DNA of 64,000 bases from Coprinopsis marcescibilis (taxonomy: Eukaryota > Basidiomycota > Agaricomycetes > Agaricales > Psathyrellaceae): assembly GCA_004369085.1 (NCBI GenBank), contig ML210223.1, forward strand, positions 62,001 to 126,000, read 5' to 3'. Within the stretch, counting starts at the first letter, position 1. Each line of letters starts with the position of its first letter. The position numbers were made by a program, and so were the translations under genes. Shown here piece by piece: positions 57,365 through 64,000 of this stretch. Below the pieces are notes generated by a model. The model was not told the origin of the DNA. It was given only the letters and a program-made list of their open reading frames with translations, and did not search any database.

Positions 57365-58174
57365 CCAGAGAATGTGATCCCTGTAGCATTTTCCGATTTC
57401 AACCTTGATTTGTTAGAACCAGAAGCCCATTTTAGCCTTCCTTGACGACACGATGAAACTTGGGATCGCCTGCCTTTGCCTGCCACTGTGTGCGACAAGT
57501 TCAACGTTTGACTCCGCGCGACCGTAGCCAATGGCCGGGAAATGCCGCGAGATTCTAATTTCGGAATTTGATTATTTGATCCGTTATACTCGTGCCGTCA
57601 GCCCGGTTCACCGGTCAAGACAAAGGGTTGGCTTTTGCCAAATTCCATTATTCCTTAGGATTGAAAGGCTCGACCTAATGAATGCACCGAACTTACGAGT
57701 ATGACTCTCCATAACAATATAAGAACTATAAGCCAAGGATAGACACAGAATTTGTACCCAAATTTCAATTGCCCGGCGATTCCCCCACGTAGGGAACATT
57801 CATAAGCCCTGGAACAAAGCGAAAATACGGTTTCCTCAGATCAACACGCAGACATTACTGTCAAAGCAGCCACTAATTTGTTGGCATCTGATGTTCCAGA
57901 CGACAAAGAACTTTCTTGTCTCCTCTTTGTTTCGTACTCCATGAATGAGCTTTGAAGAACTATGTCGCAGCTCCATCCCTCTCCAGTACTCTTGACGTGG
58001 TTCGCCCTTTGTTGTCACCGTTGATTGACGCGACAAAGAACGTCAAGACGGTTCTTCAAGATGGACTATCTGTATATAATTCCGTGGCCGTCGACATGTC
58101 AGCCTTCAGAGTCCAGTACACTTTCCGTCAGCAACACCACTCACCCCTTCGTTCTTTCTTTCTATCGAAGCACC
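57365..58174. other. intergenic
   Basis: Nothing recognised apart from the promoter region of the small gene at 58175. Short open frames lack motifs. Confidence 0.35.
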
Positions 58175-58576
58175 ATGTCTGTCCTGGAGTACCCATTCCC
58201 TGTGGCAATCTGCGACCACGCAACCGTAGATAAAGTGGTCGCCACCATTTGTTCGCCGCCTTTCATCTTTGAGGGTCTCACCCATTTCATGAATCGTTCG
58301 GACGAGCTGGAAGGTCAATAAGTTACTTCAATTAAAAGGGGGATAAGATACTGATTTTTTGCTGTAGCAGCGTCCAACTATAGCGCTATCAGCGAAGGAA
58401 CCACTTGCGTATCCGGGCCAGATATTCCAAAGCCAGAAATCGCTTCAGATATCTTCGCGGAGGAGGAGGAATGGAACACTGATGACGAGCATGTAGACAT
58501 GGAACCCTTGGTGGGCCGCGCGTTATTTCAACTCAGCGCCAGGCGTTCTGACAATGGACCTTTTCTCAGTCAGTAG
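58175..58576 (+). CDS. small hypothetical protein
   Basis: Two exons, 58175-58313 and 58368-58576, give 115 residues in one frame. The first exon reads MSVLEYPFPVAICDHATVDKV and FIFEGLTHFMNRSDE. The second is acidic (SDIFAEEEEWNTDDEHVDMEPLVG). The intron has GTCAAT and CTGTAG ends and a normal length of 54 bases. I do not recognise it. It could be a short regulatory protein or the remnant of a larger one. Confidence 0.5.
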
Positions 58577-59108
58577 GATCGACGTCAATGAAAAGCATAT
58601 TCTCTGCGGTTCAGTCGCATAGTGGCTTCCTCGAACAGCTCATGGAACACACCTCTTTCATGGAACGCCACACCGATCAGCACGACTGCCCATGCGAATT
58701 TTGCCAGATCGAAGACGGTCGGTGTTAGCATACACGTCGACAGCCTCCGTTGACGTTGGGTTTGATCGTTCAAAACCATAGCACCTATCCTGCCCTACTA
58801 GCATACACATAACTTACCTATTTCCCGAGCTAATGGATTTTACCGTACCCGCTACCAGCCCTGTATACTAAAGACATTAATTGTATACTTATACCTTATA
58901 CCCGCCGCATATGCTGTTTGACGATCGTTAGGCGACCCAGACATGTTATTTGATGATGCCCTAGATGGTACAATGGGGTGCGTCGTGGGGCATGGGTTCC
59001 CACGTCTCGTGGTAAGTCCACATTATACCGTACGCACCCACCTACCTCTCTAGGCCCGCCCTGGCATTAAGGACTCAAATCTCACCGTCGTGACCGTTTC
59101 CTATCTCA
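58577..59108. other. intergenic
   Basis: Promoter region of the FunK1 gene. An AT-rich patch lies near 58860-58910. No gene is seen. Confidence 0.4.
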
Positions 59109-61045
59109 ATGCCTGCGAATGCTTCATTCAGAGGCTACTGCCTCACCGAATTCGAAGACATCCCCGACTTTATCAACCAGCTGTTCCCTGATCAATACCT
59201 CCCAGTTGACGTCGTACACTTAACCCAGAGGCTCGTTTACCACCCAGAGATTTACTCGCTTCAAACTCGACGCTGGAAACAATATCCCGTCTCCCGCGAG
59301 GCCATTCAGCACACCAAAGAGCTCCACAGATTCCTCAACTGGATTGCCGCCTGGATTCTCCGGATGGTCCAGGGCCTCACACATCAAGTGCCACCAGCGC
59401 ACAGAGCTTGGCATCTACAAGCCAACGTCTACGACAAGCACGGGCTCAAGCTTCCCGAAATTGCAGTGGTGCAGCCGTCGGATAACACCCATTGGACCGC
59501 TGCCCACATCAAGGTTGTTCTCCCTGGAAAGGGCGAGTCCGCTGCCTGCGGGGCCTGCCAGCTCCTGTCAACCCAACAAAGCCGGCACTTCTACCTCTGT
59601 GGCCAGTTCAACGGCGACAAAGTGTGCATCCTCTTCTACGACGACCACAGGTTCGCAAGATCCCAGGAATTTAACGCTCACCAGGATCCAGTCCAGCTGG
59701 TTCGACTAATTGCTGGGTTCATGTTCGCGCCGGCAGAGCTGCTTGGCGCTAACTCGTCTCTGACCCGAAGAGTCGAAGAAACGACCGACTTGTCTTTGAA
59801 CGAAAGAACTGAGGTCAGGACGTTTATTGGCGGAGACACGACAGGCGTCAAGTTCGAGGCCCTGCGGTGGCTCTACAGTTCCCCGAACTACTACGGGCGT
59901 GGAACGCGGGTAATCCACGCAAGAGACGCCCGAGGCATGGAGCTGGTAATCAAGGAAATCTGGGAGCCCTTCGCTTCTGCACCCACCGAACCAGACATCG
60001 AAACGGAGATCCTCTGGAAAATCAAGGGCATCGCAGGAGTTCCCCAGTTGCATGCCGAACGCATTCTGAAGACAAGCGAAGACTGGGGTAAAGCCAACTT
60101 GAAGATCACCGATTTGAAACCGAAGCACAAGTCGTCAAGGCCTTTCCACGAGCTGTGCCTGAGACAGGTCGTGTTGATCCCGTACGCGGAGCCGTTGCTC
60201 GCCTACAACAGTATCCCGGAACTGATTTCAGTACTTATCGATGCGCTGTACGGTGCGTGGCAATGATACCATTGGAAGATTTACTTACTCAGTGACTGTT
60301 ATACAGCACATAATGATTTGCTCCTGTCCAAGGAATGTCGGATCCTGCACCGTAACGTCAGCGTGTCCAGCATCATGATGTTCGACCCAACAAAATATGG
60401 GTCCAAGCTACCTCTTCAGCACAACGGAATTAGAAATCGTTGCTTAGAACCATGGAGGGCAGGAATGCTCACCAGCTTCAGCCACGCCATTCAGCTCAAC
60501 ATCGGCTATCGCGGAGCGACCGATTTGAACTTCCTTCATGTGAGTTTTGCCAACACCCTTTCTACAGCTCGAAACACACTCACCGCAGAATGCAGGGAGA
60601 TTATGCATGCCTCGCAGTCGAAGTCCTCTTCCGAGGTCCAAGAAGCTCGCACCAGAAACGACACGATCTCGAATCCTTCTTCTGGGTCCTCATATGTATC
60701 TGCATCGGACACGTCGATCCCGCCTATCCCAGACTTGGCGGCACACGAAACAGTGACAGGCTTTTGAAGAAACTCTCACTTCTACCAGAAGACCGAAAAG
60801 ACAGCAGTAAAGTCGGCATTCGAAAGTGGACCAGGGTTGGAAACGAGCACACCTTCAAAACCAAGCTCCTTCCCCACTTCCTCCCTCAATTCCATGGACT
60901 CCGAGATTTGGCCTGCCGTCTACGGTCGTTGTTCTTTGGTGACCATAAGGACATTCATGCCTTCTTGGCTTCGAGGAAAGGCGTACAGCACCGTGAAGTA
61001 ATTGCCTGTTTCGAGGATGCTGCGACCCTGTTGCAAGCACAGTGA
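59109..61045 (+). CDS. fungal-specific FunK1-type protein kinase, probably catalytically dead
   Basis: Three exons, 59109-60252, 60307-60539 and 60596-61045, give 608 residues with all phases consistent. The layout is that of the FunK1 family expanded in basidiomycetes: a helical N-terminal half, a kinase N-lobe with a lysine strand (GMELVIKEIWE), and a C-lobe with RHDLESFFWVLICICIG, a strong family signature. The catalytic loop reads HRNVSVSSIMM where active members have HRD. The metal-binding motif aligns with GMLTSFSHAIQL where they have an acidic DFD/DFG-like motif. Both catalytic aspartates thus appear lost, while splicing and frame are intact. This suggests a pseudokinase with a binding or regulatory role. 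Confidence 0.82.
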
Positions 61046-61382
61046 TGACGACCGCGGCCGGCCTGCTGAACCGTAAACTTCGGATGTTCACAGGCTCCTC
61101 GTGCCCAAGTCTTCCATGATTGTTTGTCGGTCTTCGCCATATCTGCCTTTTTTGTAGTTGTACCACACACTCATTCTGATTTTTGGACTATGACATTGTA
61201 TCAAAGGAAGTCGCAATAACTAAAATTGTACAGTACTTGTCACGAAATGTATCACATATCGACGAAATGAATAGACCGAACACTTAAAACTCTCAATTTT
61301 CATCAACATCATAAGGGATCAGAAAAATCATAGCCAACGCATGAAATAGTATAGACTATCCATCCACAATGTATCGAATATC
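61046..61382. other. intergenic, convergent 3' ends
   Basis: This is spacer and 3' UTR sequence between the FunK1 gene and the DH-PH-FYVE gene. No feature was recognised. Confidence 0.4.
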
Positions 61383-64000
61383 TCAAGAATCCTTGGTATG
61401 TCTCGACAAAAGCTCACTCAGCTTATCCGCAGCCAAACTCCTCCCACTTGCCTCACCATCCTCTTCCCTCACCACCTCCGAAATATGTGCATTCCTATCC
61501 GGAGAGAGCAAGATCGAGTACCTCCGCTGACGATTCGGAGTCGTCGTCGGCGTATCCTCCTCCCTCACCATCGCCACATCATCCTCGATAACCATCGATG
61601 CCCTCGCCGTGATAGGTGTAGTCTGCAATGCCAGCGCAGGCAGCGAATATCTCTTACTCCTCCTTGCCGTATCTTCCTTCCTCCTACGCGGAGAAGAAAG
61701 CAGGGGTGGGGCATACGACGCCGCCGGGGTAAAAAATAAATGCGGGTAGGGATCCTGTTGCTCGTCGGCCTCATCTTCATCTTCTGCCACTTCCCCAGAT
61801 TCCCTCAAGTTACCCGAAAGATCTGCAGTTTCGCCGGAACCGGCTTCGTGCGACTCGAAGTCTTGTAGAATCTGGTGATAACTCTTGAGCCTCTGATGAG
61901 GTTTGAGCTTTACCACACCCCCTTCCTTCATATGGACCTCGTTGTCGCCCTGGATGCTCTCTTCCCCTTCGCACAATACCTCAGCGTCTTCATCAAACTC
62001 GGCATCAAGCGACGTGTCGGCACTGTAATCGAGGTCGATAGCCATGAGGGCCTGCGGTGCTGATTGCTTTGTGGTCGCAAGAGACGGCATAGATATCCAC
62101 GCAGGGAAGTTCGACAGCGCAGAGATCGTGTCAACCCCGCTCTTTGGTTTATCATTCACCTGAGCTGCAGTGCTGGACGAAGGCCCCTCAACGATAGGGA
62201 AAACCGTTTCATAGCATGCATCACACGCTCTGGCAGGCTTTGTGGATTCGGCTTTGCCACTGGAATCGGCGATGAAGAACGTCTTTCCAAGACACATCAG
62301 TATAGAGGCCACAAGATCATGAAGCGCAAAAACTTACCCGATCAGAACAGGCAGCACATACACACCTACCACACAGACGGCAATGGTGTCTTCTTCGCCT
62401 CCACCCAAATAGTTTTCCACACCGCATACACTCACTGGTCTTCCCATCCGGGATCCAAATGGGCGGAACCCAGTGCTCAACCTTGCGGCGAACCTCCACT
62501 TTGTCCTTCTTGCCTTTAGCCTTCTTGGGCGATGTTGGCGTGAGCACCTTGTAAGCTTCAGCACCGACACTCGCCAACACCGATAGCCTCTCATCTGACG
62601 GGTGGAAAGGCAGTGCTTGCAGAGACTTGCGGATATGGTTGGTAGAAGACGAGGAGGTAAGTGTCGAGTTGGGGTTGGTTGCATTGAGCGTGATGAGAAG
62701 GTGGTTCTTGGCTTGTCGGATCAAAGAGACCCATTCTTCGCGTTCCTCCTCGGACGCTGAAATAATGATAAGCATCCGGAAGCGAAAAGAAGGGAGGGGG
62801 GCCTACCAGCATATATGACGAAGCTACCATCCGGACTGAGAATCTCGAAACGTCTCTCTTCTCCAAGAACAGACCCGACGGTAACCTCGAGGTCAACAAG
62901 GTCAGCCAGGCCCCTGAAGGTCCACTTTTCATCCGACGAGCCCACAGATTGACGTTTGTGCATGACAGGTGGAGGAGGAATTGCCTCATATTGCGATCGC
63001 CGCTTAAAAAGGACTCTGCTCAGAGGCGAGGAAGGTGGACCTGACACCGCAGACGAGCGGGACTGCGACCCCAACGAAGGTGGTGTAGCATCGGACCCCA
63101 CTTGGATGAGCTCTGCCTCGCTCTTGCTGCGACTTCGGATTAGCGGTGGTGGTCTTGGCGGGCCAATTGATGATGTTGATGCTAAATCAGTACTGCAGCT
63201 TCCGTTTCCACTACTGCTCCAACCACTCATATTCCAGTCCCAATCCCACGAGCTTCCATTCATATCTGTGGATGCGAGCCAAAGGAGGCAGTCGGAGAAA
63301 AGGAGGAATTCCCGTGGCTTTGGTGGTGAGTTACGTTCAGCGTGCAGCAGGGTGCCCCGTTTTACCAGATTCCGACCGGGCGAGACGAGTTGAAAGGGCA
63401 ACCCTGAGGTCGACCTTTGTAGAGCTAGGAGGGCGAGAGTTTGGGCGTGGGCGTGGAGGGATGAATTCAAGGCCAGTGTAACTGAAATGGCTGTCAATTA
63501 AAGGCTACATCAAGAGGGAACCTCGCGTACTCTTGGAAACAAGTCCATGAACTTCAGTCAACTGAGCTAGCTCTGGGTCGTCGGGGCCCGTGTGCTTGAT
63601 GAGGTCCTTAAGGAGAAGTAGGTACCGCGGGCAACGCTGGACAATAGTCAACAGCCAGTCGCGTAGCTTCAGCTTTCCACACCGTGGGTCCGCCTCTTTC
63701 GTTTGTATGAATGTAGCAAATGTTGCATTAAACTGTGGATTAGGTTTCGCGGGTGTTGGCGGTGTGACCAGTTCCGATAAAGAGGATATGATGGAAGAGA
63801 ACTGGGTGATGAATGGGGTGTAAAGCGAAAGGTAGGGGAAATGTGAGAGGAGTAGAGGCGCGATAGAGTCCCTGGACGTTCCTAGAGCAGCGAAGAAAGA
63901 GCGGTGAAAGTTCCAAATGTCGATAAAGTTGGAGAAGGTTCCTGTGAGGGTAGTGCGGCTGAGAATGGGCTCCGGAGTTTCCAGTGAGGAGATGATGGGG
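61383..64000 (-). CDS. DH-PH-FYVE Rho/Cdc42 guanine-nucleotide exchange factor (3' part, runs off right edge)
   Basis: The visible part starts inside a DH (RhoGEF) domain at the right edge: FSNFIDIWNFHRSFFAAL, LLSHFPYLSLYTPFI and the helix LRDWLLTIVQRCPRYLLLLKDL. A PH domain split by a long Ser-rich insert follows (PGRNLVKRGTLLHAE, FLLFSDCLLWL, WTFRGLADLVDLEV, EEWVSLIRQAK). Then comes a FYVE zinc finger (WIPDGKTSECMRCGKLFGW, RRRRHHCRLCGRCVCAACS), completed after an intron by ACDACY. The C-terminal tail is acidic and Ser-rich. This is the FGD1-like order; such proteins activate Cdc42/Rho GTPases on PI3P membranes. The 5' end lies beyond the window. Confidence 0.88.

Overview
This window is nuclear DNA from a fungus, most likely an agaricomycete basidiomycete. 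The genes are closely packed on both strands and are split by many short introns of about 45-75 bases with GT...AG ends. The protein families also fit: a fungal-specific FunK1 kinase, cerato-platanins, a MYND/DUF4470 protein, a microbial-type poly(ADP-ribose) glycohydrolase, and jelly-roll-like membrane proteins. I cannot name the species. Exon coordinates were worked out by hand from reading frame, splice sites and family knowledge, so distal boundaries are less certain than gene identities.

Layout. 0.4-8 kb: a WDR5/Swd3 WD40 protein, a GRAM-TBC-EF-hand Rab GAP and an unrecognised secreted protein. 9-18.7 kb: a flavin-reductase-like protein, an F-box protein and three hypothetical genes, with a 2.7 kb empty stretch at 12.7-15.5 kb. 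19.6-28.6 kb is an accessory stretch: a cerato-platanin, a tandem pair of single-pass membrane proteins, a TMEM170-like membrane protein and the first metallothionein. 29.4-40.4 kb: an MFS transporter, a MYND/DUF4470 protein and the DNA polymerase alpha catalytic subunit. 41-56.4 kb: a second cerato-platanin, a second metallothionein, a large EF-hand/ZZ-finger protein, ADE1 (SAICAR synthetase), a PARG-like hydrolase, an M28 aminopeptidase, hypothetical genes and a third metallothionein. 56.6-64 kb: two hypothetical genes, a FunK1 protein that has lost both catalytic aspartates, and the 3' part of a DH-PH-FYVE Rho exchange factor that runs off the right edge.

The most notable signal is three dispersed metallothionein genes with the same four-exon layout. 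The first exon carries only one or two ATG codons. The first two copies share conserved upstream blocks that combine a CCAAT box with a metal-response-element-like core. Related copies of cerato-platanins (two) and jelly-roll membrane proteins (two) lie in the same 40 kb, so this is a region where secreted, surface and stress genes have duplicated among housekeeping genes such as POL1, ADE1 and WDR5.
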